From: Protula sp. h YS-2021
Taxonomy: Eukaryota > Annelida > Polychaeta > Sabellida > Serpulidae
Length of the DNA: 64,000 nucleotides
Assembly (NCBI GenBank): GCA_949752745.1
Contig: OX457031.1
Location: forward strand, 41,265,502 to 41,329,501
Reading direction: 5' to 3'
The position numbers and the translations under genes are program-made. The notes beneath the pieces are model-generated. The model ran no database searches and was not told where the DNA came from. It saw only the letters and a program-made list of their open reading frames with translations. Positions 21,701-27,501 of this stretch are shown piece by piece (the first letter of the stretch is position 1; every line of letters begins with the position of its first letter).

Positions 21701-22382
21701 TTGTAGATGACGTTGTGGATGTTGTTGTGGGCTCCGTTGTTGTTGAAGTCGTCGATGTGGTTGTAGGTTCAGTAGTAGTTGACGTCGTCGTGGTTGTTGT
21801 AGGCTCGGTAGTTGTTGACGTCGTTGACGTTGTAGTCGGTTCTGTTGTAGTTGAGGTAGTTGATGTTGTTGTTGGCTCGGTAGTGGTTGAAGTCGTTGTT
21901 GTTTCGGTTGTAGATGACGTTGTGGATGTTGTTGTGGGCTCCGTTGTTATTGAAGTCGTCGATGTGGTTGTAGGTTCAGTAGTAGTTGACGTCGTCGTGG
22001 TTGTTGTAGGCTCGGTAGTTGTTGACGTCGTTGACGTTGTAGTCGGTTCTGTTGTAGTTGAGGTAGTTGATGTTGTTGTTGGCTCGGTAGTGGTTGAAGT
22101 CGTCGTTGTTTCGGTTGTAGATGACGTTGTGGATGTTGTTGTGGGCTCCGTTGTTGTTGAAGTCGTCGATGTGGTTGTAGGTTCAGTAGTAGTTGACGTC
22201 GTCGTGGTTGTTGTAGGCTCGGTAGTTGTTGACGTCGTTGACGTTGTTGTCGGTTCTGTTGTAGTTGAGGTTGTTGGTGACGTTGTGGTTGTTGACGTTG
22301 TGGTTTGAGCAGCCGTCGTTTTGAGTAATATCGAGAACACTGTCATCCAGTACTGAATGGGAATGCCTATTGTCAAAACCAT
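6744..22382 (-). CDS. Giant mucin-like Thr/Ser/Glu/Pro repeat protein (probable large exon)
   Basis: One uninterrupted minus-strand frame of 5,212 codons. The first 25 or so residues (MVLTIGIPIQYWMTVFSILL then KTTAAQ) are hydrophobic and could be a signal peptide cleaved near TAA-Q. Alternatively the exon may begin at an internal acceptor such as CATTCCCATTCAG, because no upstream exon is proven. The rest is about 75 copies of a 69-residue unit: five 12-residue pieces (TTTEPTTTSTTS, one copy with TTT in place of TST) and one 9-residue piece (STTETTTTS). One unit is 47 Thr, 11 Ser, 6 Glu and 5 Pro, as expected for a densely O-glycosylated, extended, acidic secreted mucin (inference). There is no cysteine until the last residues, TTTSCCKQ. 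Those last few codons probably run into an intron, because GTAAGC at 6754-6749 is a strong donor that would end the exon in phase 1 after one Cys. Product length and expression are unproven. Confidence 0.7.
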   Translation of the reverse strand: MVLTIGIPIQYWMTVFSILLKTTAAQTTTSTTTTSPTTSTTTEPTTTSTTSTTTEPTTTTTTSTTTEPTTTSTTSTTTEPTTTSTTSSTTETTTTSTTTEPTTTSTTSTTTEPTTTSTTSTTTEPTTTTTTSTTTEPTTTSTTSITTEPTTTSTTSSTTETTTTSTTTEPTTTSTTSTTTEPTTTSTTSTTTEPTTTTTTSTTTEPTTTSTTSTTTEPTTTSTTSSTTETTTTSTTTEPTTTSTTSSTTEPTTTSTTSTTTEPTTTTTTSTTTEPTTTSTTSTTTEPTTTSTASSTTETTTTSTTTEPTTTSTTSATTEPTTTSTTSTTTEPTTTTTTSTTTEPTTTSTTSTTTEPTTTSTTSSTTETTTTSTTTEPTTTSTTSTTTEPTTTSTTSTTTEPTTTTTTSTTTEPTTTSTTSTTTEPTTTSTTSSTTETTTTSTTTEPTTTSTTSTTTEPTTTSTTSTTTEPTTTTTTSTTTEPTTTSTTSTTTEPTTTSTTSSTTETTTTSTTTEPTTTSTTSSTTEPTTTSTTSTTTEPTTTTTTSTTTEPTTTSTTSTTTEPTTTSTASSTTETTTTSTTTEPTTTSTTSATTEPTTTSTTSTTTEPTTTTTTSTTTEPTTTSTTSTTTEPTTTSTTSSTTETTTTSTTTEPTTTSTTSTTTEPTTTSTTSTTTEPTTTTTTSTTTEPTTTSTTSTTTEPTTTSTTSSTTETTTTSTTTEPTTTSTTSTTTEPTTTSTTSTTTEPTTTTTTSTTTEPTTTSTTSTTTEPTTTSTTSSTTETTTTSTTTEPTTTSTTSTTTEPTTTSTTSTTTEPTTTTTTSTTTEPTTTSTTSTTTEPTTTSTTSSTTETTTTSTTTEPTTTSTTSTTTEPTTTSTTSTTTEPTTTTTTSTTTEPTTTSTTSTTTEPTTTSTTSSTTETTTTSTTTEPTTTSTTSTTTEPTTTSTTSTTTEPTTTTTTSTTTEPTTTSTTSTTTEPTTTSTTSSTTETTTTSTTTEPTTTSTTSTTTEPTTTSTTSTTTEPTTTTTTSTTTEPTTTSTTSTTTEPTTTSTTSSTTETTTTSTTTEPTTTSTTSTTTEPTTTSTTSTTTEPTTTTTTSTTTETTTTSTTSTTTEPTTTSTTSSTTETTTTSTTTEPTTTSTTSTTTEPTTTSTTSTTTEPTTTTTTSTTTEPTTTSTTSTTTEPTTTSTTSSTTETTTTSTTTEPTTTSTTSTTTEPTTTSTTSTTTEPTTTTTTSTTTEPTTTSTTSTTTEPTTTSTTSSTTETTTTSTTTEPTTTSTTSTTTEPTTTSTTSTTTEPTTTTTTSTTTEPTTTSTTSTTTEPTTTSTTSSTTETTTTSTTTEPTTTSTTSTTTEPTTTSTTSTTTEPTTTTTTSTTTEPTTTSTTSTTTEPTTTSTTSSTTETTTTSTTTEPTTTSTTSTTTEPTTTSTTSTTTEPTTTTTTSTTTEPTTTSTTSTTTEPTTTSTTSSTTETTTTSTTTEPTTTSTTSTTTEPTTTSTTSTTTEPTTTTTTSTTTEPTTTSTTSTTTEPTTTSTTSSTTETTTTSTTTEPTTTSTTSTTTEPTTTSTTSTTTEPTTTTTTSTTTEPTTTSTTSTTTEPTTTSTTSSTTETTTTSTTTEPTTTSTTSTTTEPTTTSTTSTTTEPTTTTTTSTTTEPTTTSTTSTTTEPTTTSTTSSTTETTTTSTTTEPTTTSTTSTTTEPTTTSTTSTTTEPTTTTTTSTTTEPTTTSTTSTTTEPTTTSTTSSTTETTTTSTTTEPTTTSTTSTTTEPTTTSTTSTTTEPTTTTTTSTTTEPTTTSTTSTTTEPTTTSTTSSTTETTTTSTTTEPTTTSTTSTTTEPTTTSTTSTTTEPTTTTTTSTTTEPTTTSTTSTTTEPTTTSTTSSTTETTTTSTTTEPTTTSTTSTTTEPTTTSTTSTTTEPTTTTTTSTTTEPTTTSTTSTTTEPTTTSTTSSTTETTTTSTTTEPTTTSTTSTTTEPTTTSTTSTTTEPTTTTTTSTTTEPTTTSTTSTTTEPTATSTTSSTTETTTTSTTTEPTTTSTTSTTTEPTTTSTTSTTTEPTTTTTTSTTTEPTTTSTTSTTTEPTTTSTTSSTTETTTTSTTTEPTTTSTTSTTTEPTTTSTTSTTTEPTTTTTTSTTTEPTTTSTTSTTTEPTTTSTTSSTTETTTTSTTTEPTTTSTTSTTTEPTTTSTTSTTTEPTTTTTTSTTTEPTTTSTTSTTTEPTTTSTTSSTTETTTTSTTTEPTTTSTTSTTTEPTTTSTTSTTTEPTTTTTTSTTTEPTTTSTTSTTTEPTTTSTTSSTTETTTTSTTTEPTTTSTTSTTTEPTTTSTTSTTTEPTTTTTTSTTTEPTTTSTTSTTTEPTTTSTTSSTTETTTTSTTTEPTTTSTTSTTTEPTTTSTTSTTTEPTTTTTTSTTTEPTTTSTTSTTTEPTTTSTTSSTTETTTTSTTTEPTTTSTTSTTTEPTTTSTTSTTTEPTTTTTTSTTTEPTTTSTTSTTTEPTTTSTTSSTTETTTTSTTTEPTTTSTTSTTTEPTTTSTTSTTTEPTTTTTTSTTTEPTTTSTTSTTTEPTTTSTTSSTTETTTTSTTTEPTTTSTTSTTTEPTTTSTTSTTTEPTTTTTTSTTTEPTTTSTTSTTTEPTTTSTTSSTTETTTTSTTTEPTTTSTTSTTTEPTTTSTTSTTTEPTTTTTTSTTTEPTTTSTTSTTTEPTTTSTTSSTTETTTTSTTTEPTTTSTTSTTTEPTTTSTTSTTTEPTTTTTTSTTTEPTTTSTTSTTTEPTTTSTTSSTTETTTTSTTTEPTTTSTTSTTTEPTTTSTTSTTTEPTTTTTTSTTTEPTTTSTTSTTTEPTTTSTTSSTTETTTTSTTTEPTTTSTTSTTTEPTTTSTTSTTTEPTTTTTTSTTTEPTTTSTTSTTTEPTTTSTTSSTTETTTTSTTTEPTTTSTTSTTTEPTTTSTTSTTTEPTTTTTTSTTTEPTTTSTTSTTTEPTTTSTTSSTTETTTTSTTTEPTTTSTTSTTTEPTTTSTTSTTTEPTTTTTTSTTTEPTTTSTTSTTTEPTTTSTTSSTTETTTTSTTTEPTTTSTTSTTTEPTTTSTTSTTTEPTTTTTTSTTTEPTTTSTTSTTTEPTTTSTTSSTTETTTTSTTTEPTTTSTTSTTTEPTTTSTTSTTTEPTTTTTTSTTTEPTTTSTTSTTTEPTTTSTTSSTTETTTTSTTTEPTTTSTTSTTTEPTTTSTTSTTTEPTTTTTTSTTTEPSTTSTTSTTTEPTTTSTTSSTTETTTTSTTTEPTTTSTTSTTTEPTTTSTTSTTTEPTTTTTTSTTAEPTTTSTTPTTTEPATTSTTSSTTETTTTSTTTEPTTTSTTSTTTEPTTTSTTSTTTEPTTTTTTSTTTEPTTTSTTSTTTEPTTTSTTSSTTEITTTSTTTEPTTTSTTSTTTEPTTTSTTSTTTEPTTTTTTSTTTEPTTTSTTSTTTEPTTTSTTSSTTETTTTSTTTEPTTTSTTSTTTEPTTTSTTSTTTEPTTTTTTSTTTEPTTTSTTSTTTEPTTTSTTSSTTETTTTSTTTEPTTTSTTSTTTEPTTTSTTSTTTEPTTTTTTSTTTEPTTTSTTPTTTEPATTSTTSSTTETTTTSTTTEPTTTSTTSTTTEPTTTSTTSTTTEPTTTTTTSTTTEPTTTSTTSTTTEPATTSTTSSTTETTTTSTTTEPTTTSTTSTTTEPTTTSTTSTTTEPTTTTTTSTTTEPTTTSTTPTTTEPTTTSTTSSTTETTTTSTTTEPTTTSTTSTTTEPTTTSTTSTTTEPTTTTTTSTTTEPTTTSTTSTTTEPATTSTTSSTTETTTTSTTTEPTTTSTTSTTTEPTTTSTTSTTTEPTTTTTTSTTTEPTTTSTTSTTTEPTTTSTTSSTTETTTTSTTTEPTTTSTTSTTTEPTTTSTTSTTTEPTTTTTTSTTTEPTTTSTTSTTTEPTTTSTTSSTTETTTTSTTTEPTTTSTTSTTTEPTTTSTTSTTTEPTTTTTTSTTTEPTTTSTTSTTTEPTTTSTTSSTTEITTTSTTTEPTTTSTTSTTTEPTTTSTTSTTTEPTTTTTTSTTTEPTTTSTTSTTTEPATTSTTSSTTETTTTSTTTEPTTTSTTSTTTEPTTTSTTSTTTEPTTTTTTSTTTEPTTTSTTSTTTEPTTTSTTSSTTETTTTSTTTEPTTTSTTSTTTEPTTTSTTSTTTEPTTTTTTSTTTEPTTTSTTSTTTEPTTTSTTSSTTETTTTSTTTEPTTTSTTSTTTEPTTTSTTSTTTEPTTTTTTSTTTEPTTTSTTSTTTEPTTTSTTSSTTETTTTSTTTEPTTTSTTSTTTEPTTTSTTSTTTEPTTTTTTSTTTEPTTISTTPTTTEPATTSTTSSTTETTTTSTTTEPTTTSTTSTTTEPTTTSTTSTTTEPTTTTTTSTTTEPTTTSTTSTTTEPTTTSTTSSTTEITTTSTTTEPTTTSTTSTTTEPTTTSTTSTTTEPTTTTTTSTTTEPTTTSTTSTTTEPTTTSTTSSTTETTTTSTTTEPTTTSTTSTTTEPTTTSTTSTTTEPTTTTTTSTTTEPTTTSTTSTTTVPTTSSTTSSTTEIATTSTTTEPTTTSTTSTTTEPTTTSTTSTTTEPTTTTTTSTTTEPTTTSTTSTTTEPTTTSTTSSTTETTTTSTTTEPTTTSTTSTTTEPTTTSTTSTTTEPTTTTTTSTTTEPTTTSTTSTTTVPTTSSTTSSTTEIATTSTTTEPTTTSTTSTTTEPTTTSTTSTTTEPTTTTTTSTTTEPTTTSTTSTTTEPTTTSTTSSTTETTTTSTTTEPTTTSTTSTTTEPTTTSTTSTTTEPTTTTTTSTTTEPTTTSTTSTTTVPTTSSTTSSTTEIATTSTTTEPTTTSTTSTTTEPTTTSTTSTTTEPTTTTTTSTTTEPTTTSTTSTTTEPTTTSTTSSTTETTTTSTTTEPTTTSTTSTTTEPTTTSTTSTTTEPTTTTTTSTTTEPTTTSTTSTTTEPTTTSTTSSTTETTTTSTTTEPTTTSTTSTTTEPTTTSTTSTTTEPTTTTTTSTTTEPTTTSTTSTTTEPTTTSTTSSTTETTTTSTTTEPTTTSTTSTTTEPTTTSTTSTTTEPTTTTTTSTTTEPTTTSTTSTTTEPTTTSTTSSTTETTTTSTTTEPTTTSTTSTTTEPTTTSTTSTTTEPTTTTTTSTTTEPTTTSTTSTTTEPTTTSTTSSTTETTTRSSSTTTSCCKQ
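6749..6754 (-). promoter_or_regulatory. Predicted 5' splice donor at the end of the mucin exon
   Basis: On the minus strand the frame reads Ser-Cys codons (TCT TGT), one T, then GTAAGC. Splicing here would leave phase 1 and replace the residues CKQ and the stop. The related block at 53892 ends the same way: Asp-Cys, one G, then GTGAGC. No matching acceptor was found in the 6.7 kb downstream. Confidence 0.5.
6790..22310 (-). repeat. Higher-order coding satellite, 207-bp unit, about 75 copies
   Basis: The marker TTCGGTTGTAGATGACG starts at 6792, 6999, 7206 and so on at 207-bp steps, with the last copy at 22110. The total of 15,318 bp is exactly 74 periods, so there is no net indel. Each unit is itself five 36-bp pieces and one 27-bp piece. 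Most units differ by a few bases. Some variant combinations recur at multiples of the unit: 414 bp at 7.8-8.7 kb, and 828 bp at 9.3-11.0 kb and 20.6-21.7 kb. The plus strand is very rich in G and T. Confidence 0.97.
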
Positions 22383-22582
22383 TTTTATGCTTATTGCTTA
22401 ACTATCCGTCCTTAAGATTCAATCGGTACATGAACCCCAGTAAACATTGCGACACCTATGCAATTTCTTGTTGACTTCCATCCTATATTTTTTTTAAAGG
22501 AGATATTTCAACGTATATCGAACGGATTTTGTTGCAACGTTAGACATTCCTTAGATGTTTACTTTTAAATATAAAAAGACAC

Positions 22583-22620
22583 AATAATAATAATAATAAT
22601 TATAATAATAATAATAATAA

Positions 22621-22651
<31 letters not shown>

Positions 22652-22656
22652 AAGAA
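22583..22656. repeat. Compound (AAT)n-(AAG)n microsatellite
   Basis: An AAT trinucleotide run passes directly into an AAG run. The shared trinucleotide register suggests one tract derived from the other by a point change and slippage. Confidence 0.95.
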
Positions 22657-23340
22657 TTTCTTATGTCAGCACTTAATTACCCTTGTTTACGCAGTGATTC
22701 AGTAAAATGCTAGCGATTCATAAGCTGCGGAGAGGTTATTGCACGCAGGATAGATATCGAAGCGGTAGCATTAGCATTACCTCGCGTCTTCGGAATCGGC
22801 GCTTTGAGATAATGCACTTTCATGACAGCTTTCAAAGTGCATAAGTGGCCGTAGCGGAGACACCCCGAAAGACAAATAACCGGGAATTGAAAACGGAATC
22901 TGGGCGCATCGACTGCACATCGGAATAGTGTTGAGTGAAGACATCGATATCAAATGCCTTAGGCGAACAATCAGAATCAAAGGAGGCCATTGAAAAATGC
23001 ATAACTGATGGCCCATCGTCAAACACTAAGCCTGGGTTTGCGTCAGCTGATTTTGCTGTTGACCGATTTGGGGGGCCAAAGTGGAGTACTCATTTTCGAT
23101 ATAAAATTGTGCTTATGGTGAAGCAAATGGGTTGCCAGACGCGGTGCCAAGATTGCGTGACACCAAAATTTTGTAAATGGTAAAACTTTGACCGCTGTTG
23201 TTTTCAGCTGCATTTTCGTTGAGCAGCGGAATTAATAGGGGGGCATGAGCTTGCTGTATTTGAAAGAGATTATACTTCTCTGTCAAAATCTTCAAAGGAA
23301 CTGATAATTTGGTGACTGAAAAATCTTTCCTTACAAACTT

Positions 23341-23402
23341 TTTAATAATAATAATAATAAATAATAATAATAACAATAATAATAACAATAATATTAATAA
23401 TT
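23341..23402. repeat. (AAT)n-type microsatellite
   Basis: Interrupted ATA/AAT/AAC trinucleotide tract. The minus-strand frame 23113-23388 reads this tract as Leu/Ile runs and is not a gene. Confidence 0.9.
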
Positions 23403-24161
23403 GATTTTTATCGATTGTATTTAAAGAGTACAGTTTAAAAGTAAATTGGAAAGTTTACAATGTATCTGTTCTAACAGTTATAATTGTTTATAAATCGTGG
23501 AAAATATTTGGTCTTAAAGACTGAAAAATTGTGTTCTCAATTTTAAAGTGTTAGGCTTCATTCAGATTTTTAGTGTGTCCAAGCGCATTAGAAAGTGCCC
23601 GGATATTACAGTAGAACATATATAAATCTTAATGTTATAAAAAGAGCTACTGTTATAATTACACTGGAATCAGTTTAAAACCTCACAGCCTTTTTATCTG
23701 TGTACAGAAGAATATGTGTTGTTCTTTATATTGAAATATTTGAAGTTAATCAGTAAAAATACCTTTGTCATTACTTTTGTCATTACATACTACTGTTTGT
23801 TTCACAGTGTATCTTCTTATTCAGCTTTTTACTCTCAGTTACCAAACCACATAAAACGCTGCCCCATGCAGTGACCAACATGTTTCGTGTGTTTTCTCAA
23901 GTCAATGTTTGGTCAGTTTTTATCTATTTGTTTTAAAATGATAACGTATAAGTAAGTCTGATACTTGAAAATATATCTACCCTACATTTATATTTCATTC
24001 GGTTTGATGGGTTTCCTATGTACTCGAGATTCTGGGTTGTGTTTTATATCGAAATGTGTCGATATCGAAATTTTTGATATTATGTCCTAAATGACGAAAA
24101 CGGCATGACATTTTCAAAATTGAATCTCCTCATTCAGCTATTGACGGTCCATAGCATTTAC

Positions 24162-24690
24162 TTTTGAGTAGGGGAAAACCACAGTTCTGGACCAGTCAAT
24201 CATCGTGACGTCATGAATCACGTGACCAATGAAAAGCCAATGAAATCAATGGAGACAATGAAGCCCCGTCCACTTTCTGTCTATCACCTGTCAATCATCG
24301 CGACGCCATGAATCACATGACCAATGAAAAGCCAATGAAATCAATGAAGACAATGAAGTTCCGCCCATTTTCTGTCTATCACCTGTCATTCATCGTGACG
24401 TCATGAATCGCGTGACCAATGAAAACCAATGACAATGAAGCCCCGTCCACTTTCTGTCTATCACCTGTCAATCATCGTGACGTCATGAATCACATGACCA
24501 ATGAAAAGCCAATGAAATCAATGAAGACAATGAAGTCCCGCCCATTTTTTTGTCTATCACCTGTCATTCATCGTGACGTCATGAATCACGTGACCAATGA
24601 AAAGCCAATGAAATCAATGGAGAGATTGAAGCCCCACCCACTTTCTGACTATCATCAGTCAATCATCATGACGTCACACCCCCTCATATC
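24162..24690. promoter_or_regulatory. Clustered CRE-like, E-box-like, CCAAT-like and GC-box-like motifs
   Basis: Each module carries TGACGTCA (palindromic CRE/ATF core), a TCACGTGACC E-box (CACGTG core, sometimes CACATG), two or three CCAAT boxes (GACCAAT, AGCCAAT) and a C-rich GCCCCGTCCACTT or GCCCCACCCACTT stretch resembling a GC box. The order and spacing are kept from module to module, and the same motifs recur inverted in the right arm. Any transcriptional activity is inference, since no gene is attached. Confidence 0.45.
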
Positions 24691-25293
24691 TATTTTTAGA
24701 CAGGGAAAATTTTACAACATTTATTTTAAGTAACTTTAAAAAAAAGTAGATAACTTTCGTTATGGCTGTCACAAGTATGCCTACGGCCGCCTGCACAAAT
24801 AGCCTGCGATTACTTTATGTCAAAACTAGACATAAATCTGAATCAAACAGTAAAATTTTCATGAAAATCGGTCAACCATAACGAAAGTTATCTACTTTTT
24901 TTTAAAGTTACTTAAAAAAATGTTGTAAAATTTTCCCAGTCTAAAAATAGATATGAGAGGGTGTGACGTCAAGATGATTGACTGATGATAGACAGAAAGT
25001 GGGTGGGGCTTCATTGTCTCCATTGATTTTATTGGCTTTTCATTGGTCACGGGATTCATGACGTCACGATGAATGACAGGTGATAGACAGAAAAGGGGCG
25101 GGACTTCATTGTCTTCATTGATTTCATTAGCTTTTCATTGGTCAAGTGATTCATGACGTCACGATGATTGACAGGTGATAGACAGGAAGTGGGCGGGGCT
25201 TCATTGTCATTGGCTTTTCATTGGTCACGTGATTCATGACGTCACGATGATTGACTGGTCCAGAACTGTCGTTTTCCCCCTACTCTTTTGATA
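24162..25293. mobile_element. Foldback (long inverted-repeat) element with tandem modules in its arms
   Basis: The left arm is 24162-24765, the right arm 24876-25293 and the loop about 110 bp. The outer ends read GAGTAGGGGAAAACC (left) and the complement of GTTTTCCCCCTACTC (right). The inner ends pair TAACTTTCGTTATGG with CCATAACGAAAGTTA. Inside the arms a module of about 80-100 bp is repeated: six TGACGTCA-like cores on the left, including one broken copy, and four on the right. The arms therefore differ in copy number. No transposase is present. CATTTAC flanks both ends (24155 and 25296) and could be a target duplication, but it does not abut the aligned termini exactly. The overlapping open frame at 24419-24733 is a by-product of the repeats. 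Confidence 0.85.
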
Positions 25294-25429
25294 ATCATTT
25301 ACATTGTTTCGGCTGGCCACAATGTTCAGGGAGGCTCTTGTTTATTTATGCTGCAGTAAAAATTTGCTGTTGAGTTTGTATCATCCACTGTGAATCGGGG
25401 GAGATGACCCAAATGACATTGGCGGAAAT

Positions 25430-25860
25430 TATTTGCGGCCACATTGGTATAGATCATTTATGGTCAAATGGTCGTCCACAGTCAAATCCATGTAGGCAGT
25501 TCAATGTTGCATCGTTGTAGCTCATTCACAGTAATATTTGCGGAAATCACCCACGGTCACATTGGTGTTGGTCATTCAGGGTCACATCAATTTAAGTCAT
25601 TCAGTCACATCGATACAGATCATTCATGGTCACATGGGCGCAGATCGTTCAAGGTCACTTCGGTGTAAGTCATTCATGATCGCATCGGCATGGGTCATTT
25701 CGCAGTCACATCGGTGCTATTCATTCATTATTGCATCGAAGTAGGTCATTTACAGCCACATCTGCGCAGGTCGTGCATGATCATGTTGGTGTAGGTAATA
25801 CGAGATTTTATCGGCGCAGATAGCTCACAACCACATCATTGTTGGTCATTTACGGTCACG
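25430..25860. repeat. Diverged minisatellite, period about 31 bp
   Basis: Degenerate units follow the pattern GGTCATTCA-YGGTCACATCGGTGTA, with about a dozen copies differing at many positions. The GGTCA pentamer occurs once or twice per unit. Short frames over this interval read the repeat and are not genes. Confidence 0.8.
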
Positions 25861-25869
25861 CCGGGAAGA

Positions 25870-27365
25870 TTTTTCTTGGATGACGGTTGCTCATAATCTT
25901 GTTTTGTTTCGTTTTGTGTAGCTATTTGTTCCTGTAGGGAAGTTACTTTGCTTTACAAATCGTCCACAGTTACCATTTGTCCAAAAATTATCTGAGGCTT
26001 CGTGCGAGAACACCTCTTGCATTTATATGCTCATGCTTTTGGTGACGTTATCCGAATTGGACCATGGCACACCAGCGTAGACAACCGAGTCAGAAATATA
26101 AACTTTAAAATTTATATTTAGCCAAATTTCCAACAGCAACAAAAAGAAAAGACAAACAACATAAACCTTTCGAAATGTAAACTAAAATGAACAGGTGCTA
26201 TGATCATGTAAAAGCGAATACAGAATATGGATATTCTTTATCTGAAGGCAGAACGAAGGTGTGTATCCTTTATTTTTGTGTACAGCCCAACGAGACAAGA
26301 AGGCGCACAGTCAGACAATTGTTTAATTTTACTTGGAGAGAAAAAAAAACTGCTAGAATTACTTCAGGTGGTTTAATTTATGTATTTCACATGCAGGCTA
26401 ATGGCACTTTTTAAAGTGCAAATCATTTAGTAAATTGGTTTGCGTCATTTAATTTGGACGAATGTAGAGACAGAATACAAGGGATAGATCACTAGTTGAA
26501 TTCATTGGCCATCCATATGTACCCGACCCAAATGAAAGGTAAACCATCTGATGGCTTTTTATAACACAAACACTGAAAATTGTGTTTGGAAAATCAAAAA
26601 TCAGAAATATCATATTTCAATCTGAGATATTTCATGCCATTGTTGAAGTCACCTGTGCGATATGTAAAATCTTCTGTTATACCAAACATGAAAACTTCTT
26701 GCGAAACCTTCTTGTAGCTGAAAGCGCAGTCACGTGAATTGCAGAAAATGAAACTTGCCTGTCATACTTTTTTTAAGAAAGTGCATCTGTAAATTGATGG
26801 GCGTTATTATAGACATATTATAGACATAACCTTTATAAAATGATTAGCAGTTCTATTATGAATAACCAAAACATTTTAATACCATATTTCTTATGTATAA
26901 GTGGATTCACAATTTCAATATTTTCAGTCCTAGCTATACAACTGACGATTTTGCCTTCAATTTACTGCACGTGGCTGCTACAATTCTACAGGTGGAAGCC
27001 TGCTACCGCTTTTACATGAATGTTCGAGAAGACTGGTAGAAAAAACACATAAAATACACATTTTAATAGAGGATTCCGCTCACATCTTCAGGTATCACTA
27101 TTGTCGTTTTTTCTGGAGCTGACACTGGAAATTGTAATCAATCAGTTACTTGCATACACAGTATTTCTGGATCTATGCTCCTTCTTAAAAGCCGTTACCT
27201 TCTAATTCTTGATGGTGTAATATCACGTTTTGTTGGTGTGACGTCATTTATAGGCTATGACTTCCGTGCATTAGATATAGATGTATATTAACATGTTTTC
27301 TCGATTTCAAATAGTTCATACTTCATAGATTTTATTAACAATATTGTTATTTTTATTCAAGATTT
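25870..27365. other. Gene-poor DNA
   Basis: AT-rich sequence. The 75-codon frame at 26187-26414 has no recognisable domain and no supporting splice context, so it is not called. Confidence 0.4.
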
Positions 27366-27369
27366 TGCT

Positions 27370-27402
27370 TGAGAGAGAGAGAGAGAGAGAGAGGGAGGGA
27401 GG

Positions 27403-27499
<97 letters not shown>
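27370..27499. repeat. (GA)n microsatellite with GGGA interruptions
   Basis: An almost pure GA tract of about 130 bp with three or four GGGA units near 27393-27409. Open frames on both strands (Arg-Glu or Ser-Leu) are microsatellite read-through. Confidence 0.98.

Positions 27500-27501
<2 letters not shown>

Larger units (their letters stand above)
22383..24160. other. Region upstream of the mucin frame; microsatellites, no other gene seen
   Basis: On the minus strand an A/T-rich, TATA-like stretch (AAATATAGG within TTTAAAAAAAATATAGG) lies near 22480-22497, about 100 bp upstream of the mucin ATG. It could be a core promoter, but this is weak evidence. Frames of 64-91 codons between 22777 and 23388 overlap on both strands and show no domain. 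The rest is AT-rich. Confidence 0.35.

Noticed and set aside
6811..22308. Plus-strand 5,165-codon Val-rich frame as a gene
   Set aside because: It is the antisense of the Thr/Ser/Pro repeat. It stays open only because the 207-bp unit has no stop in that frame. No start context, signal peptide or domain; poly-Val hydrophobic protein of this size is implausible.
24162..24700. CRISPR-like array in the repeats at 24.2-24.7 kb
   Set aside because: The repeats are contiguous modules without unique spacers, they are inverted at 24.9-25.3 kb, and the genome is eukaryotic.
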